DNA of 49,418 bases from contig JAADDE010000009.1 in assembly GCA_013154085.1 (NCBI GenBank), positions 1-49,418 of the forward strand, written 5' to 3'. The position numbers and the translations under genes are program-made. The notes beneath the pieces were generated by a model that had not been told where the DNA came from, did no database searches, and saw nothing but the letters and a program-made list of their open reading frames with translations. This document shows positions 15,824-23,590 of the stretch, one piece after another; within the stretch, counting starts at the first letter, position 1, and each line of letters opens with the position of its first letter. Origin of the DNA: Thermoproteota archaeon. Lineage in GTDB: Archaea; Thermoproteota; Thermoprotei_A; Sulfolobales; Ignicoccaceae.

Positions 15824-16803
15824 GCACCAAGGTGGTGCTCGAAGAGATCTTCTCTAAATATGAGAAAAGGAAGAAAAAGAAGGAGCTCGAGTCGCCAAAC
15901 CAGATATTCTACATAATGTACAGAATAGCAAGGGATTTAGGTATAGAAAAGAAGCTTGAGCGTATGTTTAAGGACTTAGAGAAGTACATCGTCGGCTCTC
16001 AGCTCAAGGTGTCCTACCCGGTATACGTAGCTACCATGGTTCTCCTCCCGCTCTTCATTGCCCCCATAATATCGCTCTTCGTCTTCTTCTTGACATTCTA
16101 CGTTCTCTACATGCCAGTGCCTACGGTCTTCATGCTCACCTTCCTCTCGTTCGCTCTGGGCTACGCGGCAATCTTCATGTTGCTCTATCTGACTCCGATA
16201 CTGATGTTCAACTCAAGGGCCCCCCAGCTGGAGAAGAGCCTCGTGGTGCTCTACGCGTACTTGGCGGCCTTGGGCGTCTCGGGGACCACGTACTCGGAAG
16301 CGATAAGGAAGCTGTACGAGAAGAGCGAGGCGCTCGGCGCAGAGCCGGAGCTGGGCGAGGTGGTGAAGAGGGTCTTCATACTGGGAGAGGACATAGTTAA
16401 GGTGCTGAAGGAGGTGGCAGACATGACCCCCCAGAAGGACTTCGCCAACTTTTTGAGGGGGCTCGCGAACGTGATAGAGTCCGGAACGGGGCTCGAGAAG
16501 TTTGCGGACGTGGGCTTCGAGATGTCTATGGCCAGCATGGAGGCAAAGATGAAGGAGGTTATGGGATCTCTCGAAATAATGAGTGAAATATACGTCACCG
16601 GCGCCGCAGTGATGCCCATACTCGGGCTTTCGTTCGCAGTGGTGCTGAACACCATGGGCCCCGCGGCCAGGACCTTCGGACTGAGCATGCCCGTGCCGCC
16701 CGGCATACTGGCCGGAATGATGGCTTTCTTGGCAATACCGCTGCTCTCCATATTCGCGATCCTCATGGTCGACGGCACCCTAAGCAAGATCAGAGGGTGG
16801 TGA
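15820..16803 (+). CDS. Pilus/secretion platform membrane protein (TadB/TadC, GspF-like) 1
   Basis: 327 residues of the T2SSF/TadC membrane-platform family. A basic cytoplasmic N-terminus (YEKRKKKKELE) leads into two long spans at about 70-130 (YVATMVLLPLFIAPIISLFV; FLSFALGYAAIFMLLYLTPI), a large cytoplasmic helical loop with ALGVSGTTYSEAIRKLY, and two C-terminal spans (AAVMPILGLSFAVVLN; ILAGMMAFLAIPLLSIFAIL). The loop resembles the GspF repeat. It starts at ATG overlapping the ATPase stop (ATGA), so translation is coupled. Together with the next gene it would make the membrane base of a pilus-like machine. Confidence 0.85.
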   Translation: MSTKVVLEEIFSKYEKRKKKKELESPNQIFYIMYRIARDLGIEKKLERMFKDLEKYIVGSQLKVSYPVYVATMVLLPLFIAPIISLFVFFLTFYVLYMPVPTVFMLTFLSFALGYAAIFMLLYLTPILMFNSRAPQLEKSLVVLYAYLAALGVSGTTYSEAIRKLYEKSEALGAEPELGEVVKRVFILGEDIVKVLKEVADMTPQKDFANFLRGLANVIESGTGLEKFADVGFEMSMASMEAKMKEVMGSLEIMSEIYVTGAAVMPILGLSFAVVLNTMGPAARTFGLSMPVPPGILAGMMAFLAIPLLSIFAILMVDGTLSKIRGW

Positions 16804-16806
16804 GCA

Positions 16807-17745
16807 GTGGTAAAGATGGGAAGGGATGAAGTAGCGATAATGATAGTACTGCCGATAATCGGAATAGTAGCCGGCATCATCCTCTACCAGCCCCCGGGAG
16901 ACAAGGTCTTCGAGGCCCTCCCCAGAATATCGCTCCCCTACGCGCCGGAGACCTTGAGGGCCCTCGGAGTTGCCCTAACGCTCATAATAGCCGGTCCAGC
17001 AATAGGCTACTACAAATACATGAGGAGGGTTGAAAGCATAATCAACCACACGCCCCTGATGCTTCAAGATCTGGCGGTCACGGTGAGGAGCGGCGTGAAG
17101 GTGTACGCGGCGTTCGTGGAGATCTCCGAAAGGGACTACGGAGCCCTGACCCCTTACGTGAGGAGGATAGCCAGCATGATCTACCTCCTAGGCCTCGACC
17201 TGCTCGACGCCATAAGGCTCGTGCTGAGGGACCTGCCGAGGGAGACGAGGAAGTACTTCTACTTCATTGAGGAGGCCTACGAGAGCGGAGGAAGGGCTAT
17301 GGAAGTTCTGGACAAGGCCTCCGAGCTGGCGAGGAGGATAAGGGAGTTCGAGCTCGAAAGGGAGAAGACTCTGAAGAACCAAGGCTTCATAATACTGTTC
17401 AGCGTTCTGATATTCGTGGCCACTGCAGCAATACTCTACTACTTAGCCGTTCAGATGTACGCGTCCTCCGTAGAGGTGAACAGAAGGATAGGGAGGGAGG
17501 AGCTCCAGCCCATAGATCCGCTCGAGGTGCTGGGCTACATCTTCTACATGGGAGTGAGCCTATCCATAACCGCCGGCATAGCGACCGGAAAGGTGGTCAA
17601 GGGCACCGTCGCGGCCGGGCTCTTCTACGCCTTAATAGTGCTGATCATGACTCTGCTGATAATATTCGCCCTGCCCTTCATAATTCCGCCCTACCCGGAG
17701 AACCTCCAAGGAGAGGTGCAGAACCCCATAGTGGCCGGAGGCTGA
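16807..17745 (+). CDS. Pilus/secretion platform membrane protein (TadB/TadC, GspF-like) 2
   Basis: 312 residues, same family as the preceding gene. Two N-terminal spans (VAIMIVLPIIGIVAGIILY; LRALGVALTLIIAGPAIGYY), a cytoplasmic helical part with LMLQDLAVTVRSGVKVYAAFVE and FYFIEEAYESGGRAMEVLDKA typical of the F-domain, and three or four C-terminal spans. GTG start at 16807, 3 nt after the previous stop. Bacterial Tad systems likewise use two short platform proteins (TadB and TadC), whereas archaeal flagella use one fused FlaJ, so this arrangement is closer to Tad-like or adhesion-pilus systems. Last gene of the three-gene set; a TATA box follows before the next gene. Confidence 0.85.
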   Translation: MVKMGRDEVAIMIVLPIIGIVAGIILYQPPGDKVFEALPRISLPYAPETLRALGVALTLIIAGPAIGYYKYMRRVESIINHTPLMLQDLAVTVRSGVKVYAAFVEISERDYGALTPYVRRIASMIYLLGLDLLDAIRLVLRDLPRETRKYFYFIEEAYESGGRAMEVLDKASELARRIREFELEREKTLKNQGFIILFSVLIFVATAAILYYLAVQMYASSVEVNRRIGREELQPIDPLEVLGYIFYMGVSLSITAGIATGKVVKGTVAAGLFYALIVLIMTLLIIFALPFIIPPYPENLQGEVQNPIVAGG

Positions 17746-17746
17746 G

Positions 17747-17757
17747 TTTATTAAATA
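17747..17757 (+). promoter_or_regulatory. TATA box of the degenerate-P-loop gene
   Basis: TTTATTAAATA lies about 35 nt before the TTG start at 17789, directly after the pilus-platform gene stop, suggesting a new transcript begins here. Confidence 0.5.
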
Positions 17758-17788
17758 GCGAAACTGAGGGAGTTCAGCGTGACCGGGG

Positions 17789-18664
17789 TTGGAGGGCATC
17801 AAGTTCTCGCTCAAGTCCGTCAGGGGCGCGCCGTCCGGAGAGGCGGTGCTGAAGAGGGTCACCCTGGTCGTCGGGAGCGAGGAGCGCGGCACCTTTAAGG
17901 TGAGCCAGGCCCTCGCTGCCATGTACATAGCCAACTGCTGCAACGATATTCACATAGCTTTTAGGAAGTCCTTCGGGCTCCCGGCCTCAAAGGTGTTCGA
18001 GGGAGGCGGGGAGATGTCTTTAGGCGACTCTAAGTTCGAGCTGAGCCACGACGGAATACTTCTGAGGAGGGTCAAGCTTCCTTGGGAGTACATGTACTAC
18101 TTCCCCGCGCTCAGAAGCGTGGCCCTCACCACCCTCGCGCGGATGGCGAAGCTTCCGGTTCACTTCGGCATAACAGCATCTGCCTTCGTCGAGGCGATGC
18201 CTTCCCCGATAAGGCTCTTCCTGGAGAGCGTCGCGGGAGCGGACATATGCTCCTACGACTACCTCACTATAAATGAGCAAATAGTCAAGAAGCTGGTTGA
18301 TGCAGAGGCCGCAACCTTGGGCAAGGTGGATTCATCGCTCCTCAACATAGTTAGCACCAGCGTCAAGCCCAACTCGCTGGTCGTGGTAGAGGAGCCCGGC
18401 ATATTCAAGACTCTAAAGGACACTATGGGCGAGGTGGAGAAGTTCTTGAAAATAGCGCTGGAGAAGGACTTAACAGTCTTCATAGCGACCTCCCGCCTGG
18501 CGCCCATATACGCCCTCAACGAGATGGTTGAAAAAGGCATCATCAAGGCCGGCGACATAAGTGCATACGTAGTAGAGGGCGGCGAGCTCAAGAAAATGGA
18601 CATCGTAGAGAAAGTGGGCATAAGCTTGGATAAGCTGAAGTTCGTCGCAGAGTTGGCTGAGTGA
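17789..18664 (+). CDS. AAA-ATPase-like protein with degenerate P-loop
   Basis: 291 residues. The layout matches a compact AAA_15-type ATPase such as the one at 1691: an N-terminal strand MEGIKFSLKSVRG, then RVTLVVGSEERGTFKVSQAL where a Walker A would be, and late in the protein NSLVVVEEPGIFKTLKDTM with an EE pair like Walker B, then LTVFIATSRLAPIYALNEMV like the ATPase switch region. However the P-loop reads GSEERGTF, without the GK[ST] lysine. It is thus probably a pseudo-ATPase or binds nucleotide differently. It lies between pilus-platform genes and an MFS transporter; 3 nt separate it from the latter, so they are likely co-transcribed. Function unknown; the homology is my inference from motif order. 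Confidence 0.6.
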   Translation: MEGIKFSLKSVRGAPSGEAVLKRVTLVVGSEERGTFKVSQALAAMYIANCCNDIHIAFRKSFGLPASKVFEGGGEMSLGDSKFELSHDGILLRRVKLPWEYMYYFPALRSVALTTLARMAKLPVHFGITASAFVEAMPSPIRLFLESVAGADICSYDYLTINEQIVKKLVDAEAATLGKVDSSLLNIVSTSVKPNSLVVVEEPGIFKTLKDTMGEVEKFLKIALEKDLTVFIATSRLAPIYALNEMVEKGIIKAGDISAYVVEGGELKKMDIVEKVGISLDKLKFVAELAE

Positions 18665-18667
18665 GCG

Positions 18668-19771
18668 ATGAGGGGAGAGGCGACAGCGTTTCTCTTGACG
18701 TTCGCCGCGTCGGCGGCGTTCGTGGCCTTGCCCTACCTCCTCCTCCAGCTGAAGGGGATACCTTTGGAAGAGAAGGTTCCGGCCCAGAGGATAGTGGTGG
18801 AGCTCGGAGCGGTCAACACGGCGTTCATGGTATCCAGAGCGCTGGGCAGCTGGCTGGCTGTGGGGCCGAGGGCCGGAGCGCTCTTGGCCGGGATCGGCTT
18901 GGTCGTCATGAGCGTGCCCTCCCTCCCGGCGGTGGCGCTGGGGAGGGCCCTCCAAGGCCTGGGCTCCGGGCTGGCCTTCCCCGCCCTGGAGGCGGAGGCC
19001 TCTAAGAGGGGCGTGAGGGGGCTCGTCAGGCTCGGGATTGCTCAGAACTTGGGCTTTTCCGCCGGCTCCCTCTTCGCCGGAGCTGTCATGGGATTTCCGC
19101 AGGAGCCTCTGCTCCTCACAGCCCCGCTCCTCTTCGGGGCCTCCGTAGCGGCCCCCCGGACCTTGAAGCCGAAGAGCCGCTCCAAGTCCAACAAGGCCTT
19201 GAGGATACTCTACCTCACGGCGTTCGTGAACGGCCTCTCCTTGGGCGCCCGCGGACCGGCCCTCTCGGCCTACGCGCTCCAGCACGTCTCCGCCCTGCCG
19301 TCCTCATTCTCCGCCATCTGGGGGCTTCCGGGGATCTTGGCAATGGGCATAAGCTACGCCCTCTCCGGACTCTTGGACGGATTGAGGACCGAGAGCAAGC
19401 TCTACGCATCCTCGGCGTTCAAGCTGATCCAGGCCTCCTCCGTGGCGCTGGTTCCCTTCGTGAGGGACGTGTGGGGGCTCGTGATCTTGATGACCTTGGG
19501 AAGGCTCGGCTCGACCCTCTCCGTCTCAGCCTCGAAGGCGGCCCAAGGGAGCCTCTCCGGGAAGGTTGAGCACTTCGGCGCGAGGCAGACGGCCTTCAGC
19601 TTGGGAAATGCCTTGGGTCCGGCCGTTGGAGCGGTGCTGTACAAGGCCTTGGGTCCGGCCTCGCTGTGGGTCATAGCCGGAATGGGAGTGGTGTCCTCAG
19701 CTCTGTACGCGTGGAGCGCGAAGGAGGCGGGAAAAATCAAGCTTGGGCGAGGAGCTTCTTCTGGAGCCTGA
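18668..19771 (+). CDS. Major facilitator superfamily transporter (second copy)
   Basis: 367 residues with about eleven or twelve hydrophobic segments. Recognisable MFS traits are the [28 protein letters not shown] segment (helix 4 to 5) and the six-plus-six pattern separated by a basic loop [13 protein letters not shown] near residue 170. Substrate unknown. It is only distantly similar to the MFS protein at 13012. ATG 18668 follows the preceding stop by 3 nt. Its last 35 nt are overlapped on the other strand by the rps30e gene. Confidence 0.8.
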   Translation: MRGEATAFLLTFAASAAFVALPYLLLQLKGIPLEEKVPAQRIVVELGAVNTAFMVSRALGSWLAVGPRAGALLAGIGLVVMSVPSLPAVALGRALQGLGSGLAFPALEAEASKRGVRGLVRLGIAQNLGFSAGSLFAGAVMGFPQEPLLLTAPLLFGASVAAPRTLKPKSRSKSNKALRILYLTAFVNGLSLGARGPALSAYALQHVSALPSSFSAIWGLPGILAMGISYALSGLLDGLRTESKLYASSAFKLIQASSVALVPFVRDVWGLVILMTLGRLGSTLSVSASKAAQGSLSGKVEHFGARQTAFSLGNALGPAVGAVLYKALGPASLWVIAGMGVVSSALYAWSAKEAGKIKLGRGASSGA

Positions 19772-19892
19772 GGAACTCCCTCCTGTTCCTAACCCTCGGC
19801 GGCCTGTTCTTGCGGTTGGGGTTCTTGGGCGGTATCTTGGGAGTCTGGCTCCTCACCTTTCCGGCCTTGGTAAGGCTACCGTGGGACCCCAT
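19737..19892 (-). CDS. rps30e: Small-subunit ribosomal protein S30e
   Basis: 51 residues, very basic, matching archaeal/eukaryal eS30: [20 protein letters not shown] at the start and [15 protein letters not shown] near the end. It starts with ATG at 19892, and a TTTATGAG TATA-like box lies at about 19908-19915 on the minus strand, 20-25 nt upstream. The 3' end overlaps the convergent MFS gene by 35 nt. Length is normal for archaeal S30e. It is isolated from other ribosomal genes, as is common for this protein. Confidence 0.93.
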   Translation of the reverse strand: MGSHGSLTKAGKVRSQTPKIPPKNPNRKNRPPRVRNRREFLRLQKKLLAQA

Positions 19893-19944
19893 GGCGCTCC
19901 CCAGACCTCATAAACCCTTCCGGGGTTAATTAAGTTAGATAAGG

Positions 19945-20304
19945 ATGATCGTGAAGGAGCAGTGCGAAGAGCTGTTCAGCGTAATGGAGGTGGAGGGCAA
20001 GAGGCTGTGCGCGCCCTTCGCCTTCAAGGAGGGGCGCTTCGGCATAGGCGGGGTGGTGGCGGTCTCAAAGGCTGAGAGCTTGGAGGTGTGCGTGATCTTC
20101 GAGATAGTGCGCTTCCACGACGGCGCCCAGAGGACCCTCTTCTACACGGACCAAGCGCTCTGCGCCAAGGGCGGGGACGAGCTCCTCGAGCGCGCCGCAG
20201 AGCTCGTGTACAGGATATTTGAGGAGGTCACCAAGTATAAATCTGAGGAGCTTAAGGAAAAGCTCAAGAAAGAGTTCCTCTCTCTGCTAGGTACTTCTTC
20301 TTGA
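19945..20304 (+). CDS. Hypothetical protein
   Basis: 119 residues, family not recognised. It has an alpha/beta pattern with several cysteines (EQCEELF, RLCAPFAF, VCVIFEIVRF, ALCAKGG) and a charged helical C-terminus (YKSEELKEKLKKEF). No membrane span or signal. ATG start at 19945, with TTAATTAAG at 19925-19933 as a possible TATA element giving a nearly leaderless message. Its last 41 nt overlap the convergent MazG-like gene. Confidence 0.6.
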   Translation: MIVKEQCEELFSVMEVEGKRLCAPFAFKEGRFGIGGVVAVSKAESLEVCVIFEIVRFHDGAQRTLFYTDQALCAKGGDELLERAAELVYRIFEEVTKYKSEELKEKLKKEFLSLLGTSS

Positions 20305-20527
20305 AGGCGTCGCACACATCAACGCCGAGCAGGTTGGCCACGGAGAGGAGCCACGCCAGCACGTCGGCCAGCTCCTCCTCCACCTTCTCGCTCTTCTTTA
20401 TTATCGCCTCCGAGAGCTCCCCCACCTCCTCCACCAGCCAGAGCGCCGTCGCCTCCAGGCCCCGGTTGAAGTCCTTTTCGAAGTACTTGCTCTCTATAAA
20501 CCTCTGGAGCTCCCTCAGCTCGCACAA
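20264..20527 (-). CDS. MazG-like nucleotide pyrophosphohydrolase
   Basis: 87 residues forming one all-alpha MazG/dUTPase-like unit. The metal-binding signature EExxE...ExxD is seen as VEEVGELSEAI followed by EEELADVLAWLLSVANL. Such enzymes hydrolyse (d)NTPs to monophosphate and pyrophosphate, cleaning the nucleotide pool. TTG start at 20527, 7 nt after the stop of the preceding hypothetical gene, so it appears to be the third gene of an icd-hypothetical-mazG transcript. Convergent overlap with the gene at 19945 at its 3' end. Short single-domain MazG proteins of this length are common in archaea. Confidence 0.85.
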   Translation of the reverse strand: MCELRELQRFIESKYFEKDFNRGLEATALWLVEEVGELSEAIIKKSEKVEEELADVLAWLLSVANLLGVDVCDAFKKKYLAERGTLS

Positions 20528-20534
20528 AAGGTCC

Positions 20535-20831
20535 TCACCTCTTGTACAAGCGCACGAACCTCTTGACGAACTTCTCCCAAGCCTCCCCCTGCTTCAGCTC
20601 CGCCTCGACCAAGTCCTTGAACTTGAGCGCGCCTTCGCCGAACCTTTTGACGGCTGCCTTGGCCAGTATCTGGAGGTCCAGGCCTACTACCTTGCTGAGC
20701 TTGAGCGCCTCCGGGAAGTCTTCCTCGCTCTTCATGACCGCCGCTATCGTTTCAGCCATCACGTCGTCCAGCTGTGCCCGGGGGACGACTTTGGTGGCGT
20801 ATATCAAGAAGGCCAAGTGGAGGTCGCTCAA
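20535..20831 (-). CDS. Hypothetical helical protein downstream of icd
   Basis: 98 residues, predicted mostly helical (LHLAFLIYATKVVPRAQLDD; ALKLSKVVGLDLQILAKAAV), basic C-terminus KRFVRLYKR. Family not recognised. TTG start at 20831 overlaps the icd stop as TTGA, implying translational coupling, and the mazG-like gene follows 7 nt after. Probably part of the same transcript. Confidence 0.6.
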   Translation of the reverse strand: MSDLHLAFLIYATKVVPRAQLDDVMAETIAAVMKSEEDFPEALKLSKVVGLDLQILAKAAVKRFGEGALKFKDLVEAELKQGEAWEKFVKRFVRLYKR

Positions 20832-22078
20832 GCCCTACCACCCAGCCTTCTGACGTTCTCTATGACCGCCTCAGTGAACTCTGTGGTGCTCAAAGGCTTT
20901 ATGCCCAAATGCCTAGCGATGTCTTGGGTGACTTTTCCAGACGCTATGGTCTCCTCGATGGACTTCCTCACCAGCTCCGCCGCCTCGCTCCACCCTATGT
21001 GGTCCAGCATCATGGCCGCGCTGAGGGTCGCCGCGCTGGGGTTGGCGACGTTCTTGCCCGCGTACTTGGGCGCGGAGCCGTGGATGGGCTCGAACATGCC
21101 TATGTAGTCGCCCACGTTGGCTCCGGGAGCTATGCCCAAGCCCCCTACGAGGGCCGCCGCCGCGTCGCTCAAGTAGTCGCCGTTCAAGTTCGGAGTAACT
21201 ATTATCTCGTAGTCCCAAGGCCTGGTTATTATTTGGTTGAACATGTTGTCCGCTATTCTGTCGTTCACCAGTATCTTGCCCTCCGGAACCTCGCCTTGGA
21301 GCTCCTCCTCGAACACCACCTTGTCGCCGAACTCCTCTTTAGCCAGCTCGAATGCCCATATTTTGAAGTAGCCCTCCGTGTATTTCATTATGTTTCCCTT
21401 GTGCATTACAGTTACTCTCTTGCGCTTGTACTTTATTGCCCACTCCATAGCCTTTCTCATTATTCTCCTAGTAGCGAACCTCGAGATCGGCTTGAGCCCT
21501 ATGCCGGTGTCGGGCCTCAGCTCTATGCCGAACTCGTCCTTCAAGAACTTCCTCACCTTCTCTGCTTCCGGAGAATCGTACTTCCACTCTATGCCGGCGT
21601 AGACGTCTTCGGTGTTCTCCCTGAAAATGACTATGTCAACCTTGTCTGCGTACTTGTGCGGAGCGGGTATTCCCCTTATGTACTTCACCGGCCGTATGTT
21701 GGCGTAGAGGTCCAGCAACTGCCTAAGCGCCACGTTGACGCTCCTCCACCCGGAGCCTATGGGCGTGCTCATCGGACCTTTGAGCGCGACCTTCGCCTTC
21801 CTTATCGCTTTCAGGGTATCCTCGGGGAGGAGGGTTCCGTATATGGGCTCAGCCTCTATGCCGGCGTACACCTTCCACCACACGATCTTCCTCCTTCCGC
21901 CGTAGGCGGTCTCGACGGCCGCGTCCACTATCTTCCTAGCGGCCGTTATGACCTCCGGGCCTATGCCGTCGCCCTCTATGTACGGCACTATGGGCTTGTC
22001 CGGAACAACGAGCTTCCCCTCCCTGACCTCTATGAACTCGCCCTCCTCCGGAGGCCTTATCTTTTCGAACGCTTCCAC
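20828..22078 (-). CDS. icd: Isocitrate dehydrogenase, NADP-type
   Basis: 416 residues. Oxidatively decarboxylates isocitrate to 2-oxoglutarate, or works reductively in autotrophs. Seen: the substrate-binding STPIGSGWRSVNVALRQ block (about residues 105-121), the metal aspartates in NLNGDYLSDAAAAL, GMFEPIHGSAPKYAGKNVANP with the Lys-Tyr pair that favours NADP over NAD, and VPYIEGDGIGPEVI near the N-terminus. Length equals the bacterial-type enzyme. GTG start at 22078, preceded by a TTTAAGGG element shared with the divergent small membrane gene. Functionally it would link with the kor genes at the right end, both making or using 2-oxoglutarate. Confidence 0.97.
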   Translation of the reverse strand: MEAFEKIRPPEEGEFIEVREGKLVVPDKPIVPYIEGDGIGPEVITAARKIVDAAVETAYGGRRKIVWWKVYAGIEAEPIYGTLLPEDTLKAIRKAKVALKGPMSTPIGSGWRSVNVALRQLLDLYANIRPVKYIRGIPAPHKYADKVDIVIFRENTEDVYAGIEWKYDSPEAEKVRKFLKDEFGIELRPDTGIGLKPISRFATRRIMRKAMEWAIKYKRKRVTVMHKGNIMKYTEGYFKIWAFELAKEEFGDKVVFEEELQGEVPEGKILVNDRIADNMFNQIITRPWDYEIIVTPNLNGDYLSDAAAALVGGLGIAPGANVGDYIGMFEPIHGSAPKYAGKNVANPSAATLSAAMMLDHIGWSEAAELVRKSIEETIASGKVTQDIARHLGIKPLSTTEFTEAVIENVRRLGGRA

Positions 22079-22137
22079 GGGCGGTCCCGCGCGTAAAGCC
22101 CTTAGAGCCCTTTAAGGGGATCGAGGCGGCGGGGCCC

Positions 22138-22284
22138 ATGAGCTACTTGGCGTTGGGAGCTGCTGTAGCGGCCTTCTTAGCAGTGTACTTCGTGCTCAAA
22201 ACTCTCGGAAACATGGCCGTGGAGGTAGCTTCTCTTCTGGGAGGCTTAGCGGCAGCGTACTTGGTCTACTCCTTTTTGGCGTAG
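22138..22284 (+). CDS. Small two-span membrane protein
   Basis: 48 residues from ATG 22138: MSYLALGAAVAAFLAVYFVL, then MAVEVASLLGGLAAAYLVYS. Two hydrophobic helices with a short KTLGNMA turn, almost no charges. TATA-like CCTTTAAGGG lies at about 22109-22118, ideal for a leaderless transcript. Ends with a 19-nt overlap with the convergent secreted-protein gene. Function unknown; its divergence from icd suggests an independent promoter. Confidence 0.5.
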   Translation: MSYLALGAAVAAFLAVYFVLKTLGNMAVEVASLLGGLAAAYLVYSFLA

Positions 22285-23072
22285 CGCCTCAGCAAGCTCG
22301 CCAAGCCTAAGGCCAGCAACAAGGAGGCCGGTATCTCTGCCCCGGCCGGGCGCGGGGCCCTGAAGACGAACTCGTACACCCACTGGACCGTGGCTCCGCT
22401 GACCGACGCGGAGACCGGGAAGGCCGTCGTGACGGTCCCGGGGAGCGGGTACTCGGCTGTGGCGAGGAGCGGAGCGGTGCGGGTCGCCAGGCTCGCTCCA
22501 AGCGTGACCTTCCGGCCGTCAATCAGCACGACGGTCGTAACCGGCGCTGGGGTGTAGGTGCAGACCACGTAGCTGTTGGGTATGAGCAACGCCTCCCCGC
22601 GGAGCACCCCGGTGCCCTCGGCCGTGACCGTGGAGAGGGCCAGCGTGGAGAGCGAGGCCGTTTCTACAAGGGCGTAGCTGGTGCTCTCTGTTCCTCCGAG
22701 GAGGTAGTAGAAGTAGGAGGGCAGGCTGATTACTACCGTGCTGTTGTAGACAACCGTGCTCACGTTGCTTACCACAGTAGCTATCACGCCGGCCGTAACG
22801 ACCGCCGTCGGCGTCAAGAACGCTAAGGTCGCGCTCCCGGAGCATACTACGGTGAACTCTGTCGTGAAGGGCTCGGTATAAACATACACGTAGTTGTAGA
22901 AGCCTAAGGGAACTACTAGGCTCACGACCCGGCTTCCGGGGGAGGTGAGGGTGGCCGTGCCGACCAAGTACGCTACGCTCTGCGTGGGGAAGCTCGTTAC
23001 GGCGTACTCCACGGCAGAGGCCGGGAGCGCTAGGAGGAGAAGCGCGAGAGCCAAGCGAGCGCCCTCTCCCAA
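22266..23072 (-). CDS. Secreted, C-terminally anchored Ser/Thr/Val-rich protein
   Basis: About 268 residues. From TTG 23072 it begins with a signal peptide (MGEGARLALALLLLALPASA), followed by a Ser/Thr/Val-rich, beta-structured exported domain with repeated TVV/STV motifs, for example STVVYNSTVVISLPSYFYYLL, and a C-terminal hydrophobic anchor PASLLLALGLASLL with basic tail RRYAKKE. This is the organisation of an archaeal surface or envelope protein. Family unknown. The start lies within the end of the upstream NTPase gene (43-nt overlap); later TTG codons are possible. The C-terminal anchor resembles that of the subtilase at 8901. Confidence 0.65.
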   Translation of the reverse strand: MGEGARLALALLLLALPASAVEYAVTSFPTQSVAYLVGTATLTSPGSRVVSLVVPLGFYNYVYVYTEPFTTEFTVVCSGSATLAFLTPTAVVTAGVIATVVSNVSTVVYNSTVVISLPSYFYYLLGGTESTSYALVETASLSTLALSTVTAEGTGVLRGEALLIPNSYVVCTYTPAPVTTVVLIDGRKVTLGASLATRTAPLLATAEYPLPGTVTTAFPVSASVSGATVQWVYEFVFRAPRPAGAEIPASLLLALGLASLLRRYAKKE

Positions 23073-23563
23073 GACTCTTCCCTTCCCTCCCTCGTGACCA
23101 GCACCCTCTCGCACCCTCTCAAGGCCTCGAGGAAGTCCGGATCACGCAGCTTTAAATGATGAACTGCGATGAAGGGCCTCCCGGAGCGCAGAGCCCTCAG
23201 CATCGCCTCCCTCAGCCGGGGGAGCCTGAGCTCCATGGGGCCTATCTCGTCAATTAAATACACGTCGCAGTCCTTGCTCAGCGCCTTCACCGCAAGATCT
23301 TCGGCCTCCGGGCAGAGGCGGTACCTCCCTACCCTAGGCCCAGAGCACCCGCTCACCCTAGCCAGCCACGCCCTCTCGCCGCTCTCCAAGTCCTCCACCA
23401 CGAAGCCCACCCTCCTCCCGCCCTCCCTCACGTCCGGGCAGGAGATCCCGCAGACCCTGAGGCCCCTCCTCCGGAGCTCTTCCGCTATCCTCCTAGCGAG
23501 GGTGCTCTTGCCCGAGCCCGGGGGACCGGTTATGGCCAAGCACGTCAAGCTCTGATCCCGCAA
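23030..23563 (-). CDS. Nucleoside-triphosphatase THEP1 family (P-loop NTPase)
   Basis: 177 residues, matching the THEP1/NTPase_1 family (archaeal NTP to NDP hydrolases related to the human cancer-related NTPase). Seen: Walker A AITGPPGSGKSTLARRIAEEL near residues 10-30, RVGFVVEDLESGERAWLA typical of the family, Walker B VYLIDEIGPMEL near 107, and RPFIAVHHLKLRDPDFLE near 135. TTG start at 23563; a TTG five codons on is also possible. It precedes the secreted protein gene with overlapping ends and diverges from the hypothetical gene at 23591, leaving only 27 bp for two promoters. Confidence 0.88.
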   Translation of the reverse strand: MRDQSLTCLAITGPPGSGKSTLARRIAEELRRRGLRVCGISCPDVREGGRRVGFVVEDLESGERAWLARVSGCSGPRVGRYRLCPEAEDLAVKALSKDCDVYLIDEIGPMELRLPRLREAMLRALRSGRPFIAVHHLKLRDPDFLEALRGCERVLVTREGREESWERALAWLSRFSS

Positions 23564-23590
23564 TAAGCGGCTCCCCGGAGCCCTTATTCG

